A stretch of 64,000 bases of DNA, taken from the NCBI RefSeq assembly GCF_030052995.1, contig NZ_JASJPW010000001.1, positions 1,726,001 through 1,790,000 on the forward strand, read 5' to 3'. The notes beneath the pieces are model-generated. The model was given only the letters and a program-made list of their open reading frames with translations, did no database searches and was not told the DNA's origin. Below are positions 55,176 to 64,000 of this stretch, piece after piece. The DNA comes from Gemmobacter sp. 24YEA27 (GTDB taxonomy: Bacteria; Pseudomonadota; Alphaproteobacteria; Rhodobacterales; Rhodobacteraceae). The stretch's first letter is position 1; each line of letters opens with the position of its first letter. Both the position numbers and the translations under genes were made by a program.

Positions 55176-55334
55176 GTTACGCTCTCCGAAATCACTGTCA
55201 CTGTTACTGGGGCCCTGGCTGGTCCGCTGTACTGACAGTGCCATAACGGCCCGGCGATGTCAGGCCGGGTTTTGCGACAGGCGCTGATGGCCTGTCGCGT
55301 AATTGTGCCGTCGCCGCATGAGCCTGTCGCCGCT

Positions 55335-56758
55335 TCAGCCCGCCTTCTGGCCTCCGATTGTCAGCCCGCCAATCATCAGCGTCGGCTGGCCCACACCCAC
55401 CGGCACCCATTGCCCGGCTTTGCCGCAATTGCCGATGCCGGGGTCAAGCTGCAGATCATTGCCGATGGCGCGGATGCCCTTCAGCGCGGTCGCCCCGTCA
55501 CCGATCAGCGTGGCGCCCCGGATCGCCTCGCCGACCTGGCCATTCCTGACCCGGTAGGCCTCGGTGCAGCTGAACACGAATTTGCCGGAGGTGATATCGA
55601 CCTGGCCGCCGCCGAACCCTACCGCCCAGATCCCGTCTTTCAGATCCGCGAGCACCGCCGCCGGGTCATCCTGTCCCGAAAGCATATAGGTATTGGTCAT
55701 GCGTGGCATCGGGATATGGGCATAGCTTTCGCGCCGCCCGTTGCCGGTCGGGGCCACTCCCATCAGCCGCGCGTTCTGGCGGTCCTGCATATAGCCGACC
55801 AGCACCCCATCCTCGATCAGCACGTTTTTACCCGAGGGCGTGCCCTCATCATCGAAGGTCAGCGAGCCGCGCCGGTCCGGGAGCGTACCGTCATCAAGCA
55901 CGGTCACCCCTTTGGACGCGATCTGCTTGCCCATCAGCCCCGCAAAGGCCGAGGTCCGTTTGCGATTGAAATCGCCCTCAAGCCCATGGCCGATCGCCTC
56001 ATGGAGGAGGATCCCCGGCCAGCCCGGGCCCAGCACCACATCCATCATCCCTGCCGGCGCCGGCACCGCCGTCAGGTTCACCCGGGCGATGCGGATCGCC
56101 TCGGTGATGGCCGCTTTCCAGTTTGCGGGTGCCAGCAATTCTGCCAGACCATGCCGGCCACCCCCACCCGAAGAACCGCTCTCGCGCCGGCCGTTTTCCT
56201 CAAGGATCACCGAGACATTGAGCCGCGCCATCGGGCGGATGTCCGACAGCCGCAGCCCTTCGGGGCGCAGGATTTCAACTTCCTGCAGGCTCGCAGAGAG
56301 CGAGGCCGAGACCTGGACCACACGCGGGTCCTGCTCGCGCGCAAAAGCGTCGATCTCTTTCAGGATGTCGATCTTGCCGGCAAAAGATGTGTCCTCCAGC
56401 GGGTCAACCGCCCGGTAGAGATGGTGATTGGTGCCCGGGGGAGGGGGGCCAGCACCCCGCCGCCATCGCCCACCGCCAGCCGCGCCGTGCCGACTGCGCG
56501 CCTGAGCGCCTGTTCCGAGATTTCCGTCGAATGCGCATAGCCCGCGACTTCGCCCCGCACAGCGCGCAGACCGAACCCCTCGCTCGCATCATAGCTGGCA
56601 TTGCGGATGCGGCCATCATCCAGAACGAGGCTCTCGCCCCGCCGGCGCTCCAGAAACAACTCGCCATCATCGGCGCCCGCGGTTGCCTCACGCAACAGGC
56701 CAAGTGCGGCAGACTCGTCGAGTTTTTCCTCGAAAGGGCGGAAAGGGGCGGTGCTCAT
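55335..56758 (-). pseudogene. tldD: Metalloprotease TldD, frame broken by one missing base
   Basis: First frame (56758 on): SAALGLLREATAGADDGELF, GFGLRAVRGEVAGYAHS, then loses frame at about VLAPLP. Second frame (to 55335): VQVSASLSASLQEVEILRPE, LLHEAIGHGLEGDF (the HExxxH-type zinc site) and GVLVGYMQDRQNARLMGV. Adding one base in the C/G runs (56437-56447 on the plus strand) restores PGTNHHLYRAVDPLEDTSFA. With TldE it degrades peptides such as modified microcins. The same defect as in rsmH and murE suggests an assembly error. Confidence 0.85.
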
Positions 56759-56769
56759 TGGGTATGTCC

Positions 56770-56783
56770 TTGATTCAGGTCAA
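56770..56783. promoter_or_regulatory. FNR/FnrL-type box between tldD and coxB
   Basis: TTGATTCAGGTCAA matches TTGA-N6-TCAA and shares CAGGTCAA with the box ahead of ompW. It lies 12 bp before the tldD start and 160 bp before coxB, so it could repress or activate either. Confidence 0.55.
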
Positions 56784-56942
56784 CCAGGCCGGGCTGCGAC
56801 ATCATGGTTTCTCTTGTCGTCCTGCGCCCAATATGGTTTGAACGACAGCGGAAACAATGGGATTCCTCACCGCTTCGTGACAGGAGGGGCAGGGTTTCCT
56901 CAAGGCAGCGGCAACAGGCCGCACCCAGAAGCGGGACGAGAC

Positions 56943-57902
56943 ATGCGTGTGATCACCACTCTGAAGGGCGCCGCCCTTGCAGGTTTTGCGGCACTGGCCT
57001 CCGGGTCGGCCATGGCACAGACCCTTGAAATCATTGGACAGCCTGTCGACCGGGGGGTGAATTTCCAGACCGCCGCGACCGAGCTGGCGCATGACAAGCA
57101 CTTCCTCGACGATATGGTTTTGTGGATCATCACGGTCGTGACCATCTTCGTGATGGCGCTTTTGCTGATCGTGATCCTGCGCTTCAACAGCCGGTCGAAT
57201 CCGGTGCCGCGCAAATTCACCCATAACACGCCGCTGGAAATCGCATGGACCCTGGTCCCGATCATCATTCTGATCGTGATCGGCGTCTATTCGATGCCGG
57301 CGCTGAAGAAACAGCAGACCTTCCCGGAAGGCGATGTGGTCATCAAGATCACCGGCAACCAGTGGAACTGGAGCTACGAATATCCGCAGATCCTGGATGA
57401 AAGCGGCTCGGCCCTTGCCTTTGGCAGCTTCATGATCGGTGGCAATGCCTGGGATCAGACGCTGGAAGACGGGCGCAAGCTGGTCGGCAATGGCACCCTG
57501 ACCGCCGATGCGATCGAAGGGCTGGAGCGCGCAGGCTATACCAAAGAACAGTTCCTTCTGGCGACCGATACCGCGATGGTGGTGCCGGTGAACAAAAAGA
57601 TCCTGCTGCAAATCACCGGCTCGGACGTGATCCACTCCTGGACCATCCCGGCTTTCGCGGTGAAACAGGATGCTGTTCCGGGCCGTATCGCGCTGGCATG
57701 GTTTGAAGCCGACCGCGAAGGCATCTTCTTTGGTCAGTGTTCGGAACTGTGCGGCAAGGACCACGCTTATATGCCGATCACGGTCAAGGTTGTCTCGCAG
57801 CAGGCCTATGACGCCTGGGCGAAAGAAGCGGCCGCGACGGGCGAAGTCGTGCTGGCCAATACGCCGGCAGCGGATGCCTCGGTTTCGCTCGCGTCGAACT
57901 GA
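56943..57902 (+). CDS. coxB: Cytochrome c oxidase subunit II
   Basis: 319 residues from the chosen ATG at 56943 (MRVITTLKGAALAGFAALAS), which gives a proper signal; an earlier frame start lacks it. Two membrane segments (WIITVVTIFVMALLLIVILR, AWTLVPIIILIVIGVYSM) anchor a cupredoxin domain. The CuA site is visible in GQCSELCGKDHAYMP with the earlier HSW, and the aromatic patch in NQWNWSYEYP takes electrons from cytochrome c. It leads the oxidase operon. Confidence 0.95.
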   Translation: MRVITTLKGAALAGFAALASGSAMAQTLEIIGQPVDRGVNFQTAATELAHDKHFLDDMVLWIITVVTIFVMALLLIVILRFNSRSNPVPRKFTHNTPLEIAWTLVPIIILIVIGVYSMPALKKQQTFPEGDVVIKITGNQWNWSYEYPQILDESGSALAFGSFMIGGNAWDQTLEDGRKLVGNGTLTADAIEGLERAGYTKEQFLLATDTAMVVPVNKKILLQITGSDVIHSWTIPAFAVKQDAVPGRIALAWFEADREGIFFGQCSELCGKDHAYMPITVKVVSQQAYDAWAKEAAATGEVVLANTPAADASVSLASN

Positions 57903-57983
57903 GACATCTGCGGCAGAATGAACCCCAGGGCAGGGGCCGGGCGACAGCCACGGCCTCTTTGCGCAAGGTGAAGGTGGAATGGA

Positions 57984-58928
57984 ATGAGCGATACCGGCTC
58001 ATATGAGCGTGCAGACCGCGCGCCTGGTGAGGGCAGTTTCGGCGATTACGTGCAGCTGCTGAAGCCGCGCGTGATGTCGCTGGTGGTCTTTACCGCGCTG
58101 GTCGGGCTGCTGGTCGCGCCGGTGCATCTGCACCCGGTCGAGGCCTTTTCGGCCATTCTCTTCATCGCACTTGGCGCCGGAGCCTCGGGCGCGCTGAATA
58201 TGTGGTGGGATGCCGATATCGACGCAGTGATGCGGCGCACGCAGTCGCGCCCTGTTCCTTCGGGCCGGGTCGAGCCTGGCGAGGCGCTCGGGATCGGGCT
58301 GTCGATGTCGGTGCTTTCCGTGCTGATGCTGGGGCTTGCGACCAACTGGCTGGCGGCGGGGCTGCTGGCCTTCACGATTTTCTTCTATGCCGTCATCTAT
58401 ACGATGTGGCTGAAACGCTGGACGCCGCAGAATATCGTGATCGGCGGCGCGGCGGGGGCCTTTCCTCCGATGATCGGCTGGGTGGCGGCGACGGGCTCGG
58501 TCGGGCTTGAGGCCGTGCTGATGTTCGCGCTGATCTTCATGTGGACGCCGCCGCATTTCTGGGCGCTGGCGCTGTTCATCAACAGCGACTATTCCAAGGC
58601 CAAAGTGCCGATGCTGACCGTGACCCACGGCAAGAAATCGACCCGTGCCCATATCATCATCTATACGCTTCTGCTGACCCCGGTGCCGCTCTGGGCCGCG
58701 ATGACGTCGATTGGCGGCCCGCTGACACTGGCAGTGGCGCTGATCCTGAACGCGATCTTCCTGATGGGCGCCGTGATGATCTGGCGTCGCAACGAGGTGA
58801 CAGCCGAGGCCGATGGCTACCGCGTCGAGAAACGCTTCTTCGCCTTCTCGATTCTTTATCTTTTCCTGCATTTCGGTGCATTCCTGGCCGAGGCGGCATT
58901 GCGCCCCTATGGTCTCGGAGGCTGGTAA
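57984..58928 (+). CDS. ctaB: Heme O synthase (protoheme IX farnesyltransferase)
   Basis: 314 residues, about eight membrane segments. The first prenyl-diphosphate site is NMWWDADIDAVMRRTQSRP, with further conserved blocks YTMWLKRWTPQNIVIGGAAG and SDYSKAKVPMLTVTHG. It converts heme B to heme O for the oxidase. Lies 81 bp after coxB. Confidence 0.95.
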   Translation: MSDTGSYERADRAPGEGSFGDYVQLLKPRVMSLVVFTALVGLLVAPVHLHPVEAFSAILFIALGAGASGALNMWWDADIDAVMRRTQSRPVPSGRVEPGEALGIGLSMSVLSVLMLGLATNWLAAGLLAFTIFFYAVIYTMWLKRWTPQNIVIGGAAGAFPPMIGWVAATGSVGLEAVLMFALIFMWTPPHFWALALFINSDYSKAKVPMLTVTHGKKSTRAHIIIYTLLLTPVPLWAAMTSIGGPLTLAVALILNAIFLMGAVMIWRRNEVTAEADGYRVEKRFFAFSILYLFLHFGAFLAEAALRPYGLGGW

Positions 58929-58931
58929 GAC

Positions 58932-59153
58932 ATGGCTCTGCAACCCACACATGAACTTCACAAACGGCGCTTTGGCCGCAATGTCGGCGTGGCGGGGCTG
59001 CTCCTCGCCTTTGTCGTACTGGTCTTCGTTCTGACCATGGTTAAAATCCAGCGCGGCGAGCCGGTGCAGGGCTTTGACCATGTGCCTGTCGCGGAGCGCG
59101 CGGCGGGCGCCGCCGCAGTGACGACAGCGCCGGCAGAGGAGGCAACACCATGA
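58932..59153 (+). CDS. Small membrane protein of the oxidase operon
   Basis: 73 residues. One membrane segment (NVGVAGLLLAFVVLVFVLTM) with a short HELHKRRFGRN lead and an Ala-rich C-terminal tail. Small proteins of this layout are found between ctaB and ctaG in Rhodobacteraceae (CoxF-like). Role in assembly is inferred only from place. Overlaps ctaG by 4 bp. Confidence 0.75.
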   Translation: MALQPTHELHKRRFGRNVGVAGLLLAFVVLVFVLTMVKIQRGEPVQGFDHVPVAERAAGAAAVTTAPAEEATP

Positions 59154-59758
59154 GCGGTCCGCAGCCAGGACGTCAGCATAAGAAAACCGGCCTGATCCTT
59201 GCGGGGGTGGTTCCGGTGATGCTTGGCCTCTCCTTCGCGGCGGTGCCGCTTTACGACTGGTTCTGCCGGGTCACCGGTTTCGGCGGCACGGTGCTTGTGG
59301 CACCTGAACCCTCCTCCGCAATGATCGACCGTGAGATCACCATCCGCTTTGACGCCTCGCGCGCCTCGGGCATGCCCTGGGAATTCCGCCCCGAGCTGAG
59401 CGAGATGAAGGTGAAGATCGGCGAGAATGCGCTGGCCTTTTACGAGGCCTATAACCCGCTCGACACCGTCACCGCCGGGACTGCGAGCTATAATGTCGCC
59501 CCCTATGCCGCGGGCGGCTATTTCGTCAAAGTGCATTGCTTCTGCTTTGAACAGCAGGTGCTGAAACCCGGCGAGCGGGTGATGATGCCGGTGAGCTTCT
59601 ATGTCGATCCGTCGATCATGGATGATCCCGAAGGCAAGGTGCTGAAAGAAATTACGCTGAGCTATACGTTCCACACGACGCCCGTGCCTGACGGCTATGC
59701 GGCGGCGGAGGTCAGCCCGGCAGCAACCGAGACGGCAGTGCCCGTCTCGGCCAATTGA
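59150..59758 (+). CDS. ctaG: Cytochrome c oxidase assembly protein CtaG (Cox11)
   Basis: 202 residues. One membrane anchor (GLILAGVVPVMLGLSFAAVP) and an Ig-like periplasmic domain. KVHCFCFEQQVLKPGE has the CFCF copper site. It delivers copper to CuB of subunit I. Coupled to the small gene upstream by the ATGA overlap. Confidence 0.95.
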   Translation: MSGPQPGRQHKKTGLILAGVVPVMLGLSFAAVPLYDWFCRVTGFGGTVLVAPEPSSAMIDREITIRFDASRASGMPWEFRPELSEMKVKIGENALAFYEAYNPLDTVTAGTASYNVAPYAAGGYFVKVHCFCFEQQVLKPGERVMMPVSFYVDPSIMDDPEGKVLKEITLSYTFHTTPVPDGYAAAEVSPAATETAVPVSAN

Positions 59759-59854
59759 GACAGACGTGAGAGGCGGCGCGCCAGGATGGCGGGCCGGACT
59801 TACGAAACTGAAAGAAGACGCCTGTTAAAGGATACGAGGGAACGGATACCGGCC

Positions 59855-60721
59855 ATGGCCCACGCAAAGAACCACGACTACCATATTCTGCCACCGTCGA
59901 TCTGGCCTTTCGCGCTCGCGGTCGGTGCCTTCATCATGCTGTTCGGCGGTGTGCTCTGGCAGGGCGCACGGGTCGAGGTGCTTGAGACCAGCAGCGCGCT
60001 TCTCAAAGCCACCGCCCATACCCCCTGGGTCTTCCTGATCGGCCTTGCGATGGTGCTTTACTGCATGTTCGGCTGGTTCTCGGCGATGACCAATGAAGGC
60101 CAGACCGGCGACCATACCCCGGTTGTCCGCATCGGTCTGCGCTATGGCATGATCCTTTTCATCATGTCCGAAGTGATGTTCTTCTCGGCCTGGTTCTGGG
60201 CCTTCTTCAAGATCAAGCTCTATCCGCTGACCGAAGGCTACCCCTGGGTCGACGGAACCTGGCCGCCCGCCGGCATCGAGACCTTTGACCCCTGGCATCT
60301 GCCCTTCATCAACACGCTGATCCTGCTCCTGTCGGGTTGTGCTGTCACCTGGGCCCACCATGCCCTGGTGCATGAAAACAACCGCAAGGACATGATCAAC
60401 GGGCTGATCATCGGGGTCGCTCTCGGCGTGATCTTCACCTTCCTGCAGGCCTATGAATACAGCCATGCCGCCTTTGGCTTCGCCAATAACGCCGAAGGTG
60501 CGCCCTCGGTCTATGGTGGCGCCTTCTACATGGCGACCGGCTTCCACGGCTTCCACGTGATCATGGGGACGATCTTCCTCTTCGTCTGCCTGATGCGCGC
60601 AGTGAACGGCCATTTCACCCAGGCGAACCATGTCGGCTTCGAGGCTGCGGCCTGGTACTGGCACTTCGTCGACGTGGTCTGGCTTTTCCTCTTCTTCGTG
60701 ATCTATGTCTGGGGCCAGTAA
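59855..60721 (+). CDS. coxC: Cytochrome c oxidase subunit III
   Basis: 288 residues from ATG at 59855 ([20 protein letters not shown]), seven membrane segments. Conserved pieces: [66 protein letters not shown]. It stabilises subunit I and affects proton uptake. An earlier ATG at 59786 would add a basic lead unlike the family. A terminator follows. Confidence 0.95.
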   Translation: MAHAKNHDYHILPPSIWPFALAVGAFIMLFGGVLWQGARVEVLETSSALLKATAHTPWVFLIGLAMVLYCMFGWFSAMTNEGQTGDHTPVVRIGLRYGMILFIMSEVMFFSAWFWAFFKIKLYPLTEGYPWVDGTWPPAGIETFDPWHLPFINTLILLLSGCAVTWAHHALVHENNRKDMINGLIIGVALGVIFTFLQAYEYSHAAFGFANNAEGAPSVYGGAFYMATGFHGFHVIMGTIFLFVCLMRAVNGHFTQANHVGFEAAAWYWHFVDVVWLFLFFVIYVWGQ

Positions 60722-60746
60722 GCCCCGCCATTGTGACTGATCCTGG

Positions 60747-60776
60747 CGCGGGCTCCCGGAACGGAGCCCGCGTTTT
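60747..60776 (+). terminator. Terminator-like hairpin after coxC
   Basis: CGCGGGCTCC (60747-60756) and GGAGCCCGCG (60763-60772) with a CGGAAC loop, then TTTT. It may partly separate coxC from surf1. Confidence 0.75.
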
Positions 60777-60805
60777 CCGTTCCCGAAGACCAACAGGAGG
60801 CCCCG

Positions 60806-61471
60806 ATGCGGCAGATCCTTTTCGCGCTGGTGATCGGCGTTATCGGCACCGGGGTGCTTGTCCGGCTTGGGCTGTGGCAGCTGGAGCGTCTGGACTGGAA
60901 GGAGGCGATGATCGCCGAGGCGGCCGCGATGATGGCCGAGGCCCCGGTGGCGCTGCCGCCGCAGCCTGACCCCGCCCGCGACCGCTACCGCCCCGTCACC
61001 GTTGCAGGCAGCTTCACCCAGGATGAGGCGCATGTCCTGACCTCGACCCGCGATCAGGGGCCGGGCTACCGCATCATCACCTCCTTCGTTACCGAAGACG
61101 GAAGGCGGATCATGATCGACCGCGGCTATGTGCCGGAAACCGCGCGCAAGACCCTGCGCCCCGGTCATGCGGCCAGTATCACCGGCAATCTGAACTGGCC
61201 CGATGACATGACCTCTTCGACGCCCGCGCCCGATACCGCGGCCAATCTCTGGTTTGGCCGCGATGTCGAGGCGATGGCGGCCTATCTCGGGACCGAAAAG
61301 GTCATGGTGATCGCAAGCGCGGATACCGGTGACGGCGTCACCGTGCAGCCCGCAACAGCGGCTTTCCGCAATGATCATCTTGGCTATGCGGTGACCTGGT
61401 TCGGTCTGGCCCTTGTCTGGGCGGGGATGACACTCTACTGGCTCTGGCGTATCAGGGCGCGCAAGGTCTGA
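60806..61471 (+). CDS. SURF1-family oxidase assembly protein
   Basis: 221 residues with a membrane segment at each end (QILFALVIGVIGTGVLVRLG, GYAVTWFGLALVWAGMTLYW) and a periplasmic domain between. WQLERLDWKEAMI and DRYRPVTVAGSF are SURF1 hallmarks. It assists heme a insertion into the aa3-type oxidase, fitting the operon. Confidence 0.93.
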   Translation: MRQILFALVIGVIGTGVLVRLGLWQLERLDWKEAMIAEAAAMMAEAPVALPPQPDPARDRYRPVTVAGSFTQDEAHVLTSTRDQGPGYRIITSFVTEDGRRIMIDRGYVPETARKTLRPGHAASITGNLNWPDDMTSSTPAPDTAANLWFGRDVEAMAAYLGTEKVMVIASADTGDGVTVQPATAAFRNDHLGYAVTWFGLALVWAGMTLYWLWRIRARKV

Positions 61472-61483
61472 AGGGCGGAACTC

Positions 61484-62878
61484 ATGCGATATATCTCGAC
61501 ACGCGGCCAGGCGCCGGTTCTCGGTTTCGGCGAAGCGATGATGACGGGCCTTGCCCGCGATGGCGGCCTCTATGTGCCGGAGACGGTGCCGCATTTCACC
61601 CGCGAAGGCATCGCATCCCTGCGCGGCCTGTCCTACGAGGATCTCGCCTTCCGTGTGATGAAGCCGTTCATCGGTGATTTCTTCGCGGATGATGAATTCC
61701 GCGCCCTGCTGGCCAAAGCCTATGCCGGCTTCGGCCATAATGCCCGCGCGCCGCTGGTGCAGCTTGGCCCGAACCATTTCCTGATGGAACTGTTCCACGG
61801 CCCGACGCTGGCGTTCAAAGATTTCGCGATGCAGATCATCGGCCAGATGATGCAGGCGGCTCTGGCTAAGACCGGGGAGCGCATCACCATTGTCGGCGCG
61901 ACCTCGGGTGATACCGGCTCCGCCGCGATCGAGGCTTTCCGGGGGTTGAAGAATGTCGATGTCTTCATCCTCTTCCCGCATGGCCGGGTATCGGAAGTGC
62001 AGCGCCGCCAAATGACGACGCCGTCTGAGGCCAATGTCCATGCCCTGGCGGTGGAGGGCGATTTCGACGATTGCCAGGCCCGGCTGAAGGACATGTTCAA
62101 CGATTTCGACTTCCGCGACGGGGTGCGTCTGGCGGGGGTGAATTCTATCAACTGGGCGCGGGTGCTGGCGCAGGTGGTCTATTACTTCCATGCGGCGCTC
62201 GCACTTGGAGCCCCGGATCGCGAGATCAGCTTCACCGTGCCGACCGGCAATTTCGGCGATGTCTTCGCAGGCTTTATTGCGCGCGAAATGGGGCTGCCGA
62301 TCAAACGTTTGGTGATCGCCACCAATGAAAACGACATCCTGCATCGCTGCATGGAGACCGGCGCCTATACCAAACATGGCGTGGTGCCGACGATCAGCCC
62401 GTCGATGGATATCGAGGTCTCATCGAATTTCGAGCGCGCACTGTTCTGGGCGCATGGCAGGGATGGTGCTGCGATCCGGGAACTGATGGCAGAGCTGTCC
62501 GCGAATGGCGGTTTCTCGCTGTCGCAAAACGCGATGACGGCGCTGACCAATGTCTATGACAGCGGCGCTGTGGATGAGGCGCGGACCTATGAGACCATCG
62601 CGACCACGCTTGCGCAGACCGGAGAGCTCCTCTGCCCGCATTCAGCAGTTGGTGTAAGCGTCGGAACGGCGCACCAGCACCTCCACCCGGAGGTGCCGAT
62701 GGTGACGCTCGCTACCGCGCATCCCGCGAAGTTCCCCGATGCGGTGGCGAAGGCGACCAGCATTCGTCCGGGCCTGCCGCCGCGGATGGCGGATCTCTTT
62801 GACCGCGACGAACGGGTGACGCGGGTGCCCAATGACCTTGAGGCGCTCAAGACCCTGATCCGCGCAAGGCTTGGCTGA
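61484..62878 (+). CDS. thrC: Threonine synthase
   Basis: 464 residues, PLP type II fold. The catalytic lysine is in GPTLAFKDFAMQ; the phosphate loop is GATSGDTGSAAIE; N-terminal MRYISTRGQAPVLGFGEAMM and VNSINWARVLAQVVYYF are typical. It makes threonine from O-phosphohomoserine. 12 bp after surf1; a terminator follows at 62896. Confidence 0.96.
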   Translation: MRYISTRGQAPVLGFGEAMMTGLARDGGLYVPETVPHFTREGIASLRGLSYEDLAFRVMKPFIGDFFADDEFRALLAKAYAGFGHNARAPLVQLGPNHFLMELFHGPTLAFKDFAMQIIGQMMQAALAKTGERITIVGATSGDTGSAAIEAFRGLKNVDVFILFPHGRVSEVQRRQMTTPSEANVHALAVEGDFDDCQARLKDMFNDFDFRDGVRLAGVNSINWARVLAQVVYYFHAALALGAPDREISFTVPTGNFGDVFAGFIAREMGLPIKRLVIATNENDILHRCMETGAYTKHGVVPTISPSMDIEVSSNFERALFWAHGRDGAAIRELMAELSANGGFSLSQNAMTALTNVYDSGAVDEARTYETIATTLAQTGELLCPHSAVGVSVGTAHQHLHPEVPMVTLATAHPAKFPDAVAKATSIRPGLPPRMADLFDRDERVTRVPNDLEALKTLIRARLG

Positions 62879-62895
62879 GCGCGGCGACCTGCGGG

Positions 62896-62919
62896 AAGGG
62901 GGGCACAGCGCCCCCTTTT
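62896..62919 (+). terminator. Terminator after thrC
   Basis: GGGGGGC, a short ACAGC-like loop, and GCCCCC followed by TTTT, 18 bp after the thrC stop. Confidence 0.7.
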
Positions 62920-62978
62920 CTCACGCTTGCCCCGGGTGTAAGACGCCCGGATTGTCCCGCTTGTGAACGGAACCAGCC

Positions 62979-64000
62979 TTGACCGTCCAGATCCATACGC
63001 TTTCCAACGGATTTCGCATTGTGACCGAATCCATGCCTGGCCTGAAATCGGCCTCGGTCGGGATCTGGGTCGGAGCCGGGGGGCGCCATGAGACGGCGGC
63101 CCAGAACGGGGTTGCGCATTTTCTGGAACATATGGCCTTTAAAGGCACGCCCTCGCGCTCGGCACTGCGGATCGCGGAAGAGATCGAGGATGTCGGCGGC
63201 TATATCAATGCCTATACCTCGCGCGAGATGACCGCCTATTACGCGCGCTGCCTGTCGGAAGACGTGCCGCGCGCGCTTGAGGTAATTGCGGATATCGTCC
63301 TCAACCCGCTGTTCAACGCGGAGGATATCGAGACCGAGCGCCATGTGATCCTGCAGGAGATCGGCCAGTCCAATGACACGCCCGATGATGTCATTTTCGA
63401 CTGGCTGCATGAGGTCAGCTATCCCGGTCAGGCGTTCGGGCGCACCATTCTGGGGCCGGAAGAGCGGGTCTCGACCTTCGGGCGCGAGGATTTCCTTGGC
63501 TTTGTCGCGCGCCATTACGGTCCTGACCGTATGATCCTCTCGGCGGCGGGCGGCATCAGCCATGCTGAGATCCTGCACCGCGCCGAGGCCCTCTTTGGCG
63601 GGCTTGCCGCGGTCGGGTCTGACGCGCCAGAGCCCGCCCGCTTCACCGCCGGCGAACGGCGGGAAGAAAAAGATCTCGAACAGGCGCATTTCGCGCTCAA
63701 CCTCGAAGCGCCGGGCTTTCGCGATCCCGAGGTCTGGGCCTCGCAGGTCTGGACCACGGCGATGGGCGGCGGCATGTCTTCGCGCCTGTTCCAGAAGATC
63801 CGCGAGGAGCGCGGGCTTTGCTATTCGATCCACGCACAGCCGGCCGCCTATGAGGATACCGGCCATGTCACCATTTATGCCGGGACTTCGGCGGCCGAGA
63901 TCGGGGAACTGGCGGAGCTGACCGTGCTGGAGCTGAGGCGTTCGGCAGAGGATATGTCAGAGGCAGAGGTTGCGCGGGCAAAGGCGCAACTGACGGCGGG
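62979..64000 (+). CDS. M16-family metallopeptidase (processing-peptidase-like), 3' end outside the window
   Basis: At least 340 residues from the TTG at 62979 (LTVQIHTLSNGFRIVTES); no stop before the window end. The inverted zinc motif HxxEH is in GVAHFLEHMAFKG. Further conserved blocks are GGYINAYTSREMTAYY, VILQEIGQSNDTPDD and MGGGMSSRLFQKIREERGL. This group is related to mitochondrial processing peptidase beta and is usual after thrC in alphaproteobacteria. Full family length is about 420 residues, so roughly 80 are missing. Confidence 0.92.
   Translation, partial: MTVQIHTLSNGFRIVTESMPGLKSASVGIWVGAGGRHETAAQNGVAHFLEHMAFKGTPSRSALRIAEEIEDVGGYINAYTSREMTAYYARCLSEDVPRALEVIADIVLNPLFNAEDIETERHVILQEIGQSNDTPDDVIFDWLHEVSYPGQAFGRTILGPEERVSTFGREDFLGFVARHYGPDRMILSAAGGISHAEILHRAEALFGGLAAVGSDAPEPARFTAGERREEKDLEQAHFALNLEAPGFRDPEVWASQVWTTAMGGGMSSRLFQKIREERGLCYSIHAQPAAYEDTGHVTIYAGTSAAEIGELAELTVLELRRSAEDMSEAEVARAKAQLTA

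Noticed and set aside
59825..62377. 850-codon open frame on the minus strand
   Set aside because: It is antisense to coxC, surf1 and thrC, whose products are clearly recognisable. High GC leaves long antisense frames open. The same holds for 23346-25208 and 10274-11359.

Overview
The window looks like chromosomal DNA of an alphaproteobacterium of the Rhodobacteraceae (Rhodobacter/Paracoccus-like). The evidence is high GC, a coxB-ctaB-ctaG-coxC-surf1-thrC-M16 peptidase run, a division and cell-wall cluster (mraZ-rsmH-ftsL-ftsI-murE-murF-mraY-murD), FnrL-type boxes, and a DUF1127 gene followed by hairpin RNAs with CCUCCUCCC loops, an arrangement known from Rhodobacter.

Layout. 1-15.4 kb is accessory DNA: a decayed IS5 element, tRNA-Cys with a tyrosine integrase and a small phage-like gene set, an IS427-type element sitting in a phage tail-gene fragment, a large surface-protein locus broken by an IS3 element, and a graveyard of IS66, IS110 and IS3 pieces. 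15.4-22.3 kb holds glycosyltransferases and FkbM-type methyltransferases, probably a surface polysaccharide or glycosylation locus. 22.4-29 kb is a polyamine-type ABC transporter operon with an FAD amine oxidase, a cupin protein and an XRE-cupin regulator. 29-31 kb has a small ORF and a MASE1-GGDEF diguanylate cyclase. 31.16-35.40 kb is tRNA-Sec followed by a small genomic island bounded by 13-bp direct repeats. 36-43 kb carries lepA, an expanded DUF1127/CcsR-like small-RNA array, and mrp. 43-55 kb is the division and wall cluster interrupted by a few unrelated genes. 55-64 kb carries tldD, the aa3 cytochrome oxidase assembly operon, thrC and the start of an M16 peptidase gene.

The most unusual feature is 40.01-40.54 kb: ten hairpins, nine with an identical 11-base loop sequence and different but self-complementary stems, arranged as five two-hairpin units downstream of a DUF1127 gene. 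Second, two different transposase genes each carry a similar palindrome of about 46 bp with compensating stem changes. Third, six genes (including rsmH and murE) are each broken by one missing base in a run of G or C. All six shifts have the same sign, which points to homopolymer undercalling in the assembly, so those 'pseudogenes' are probably intact in the cell.
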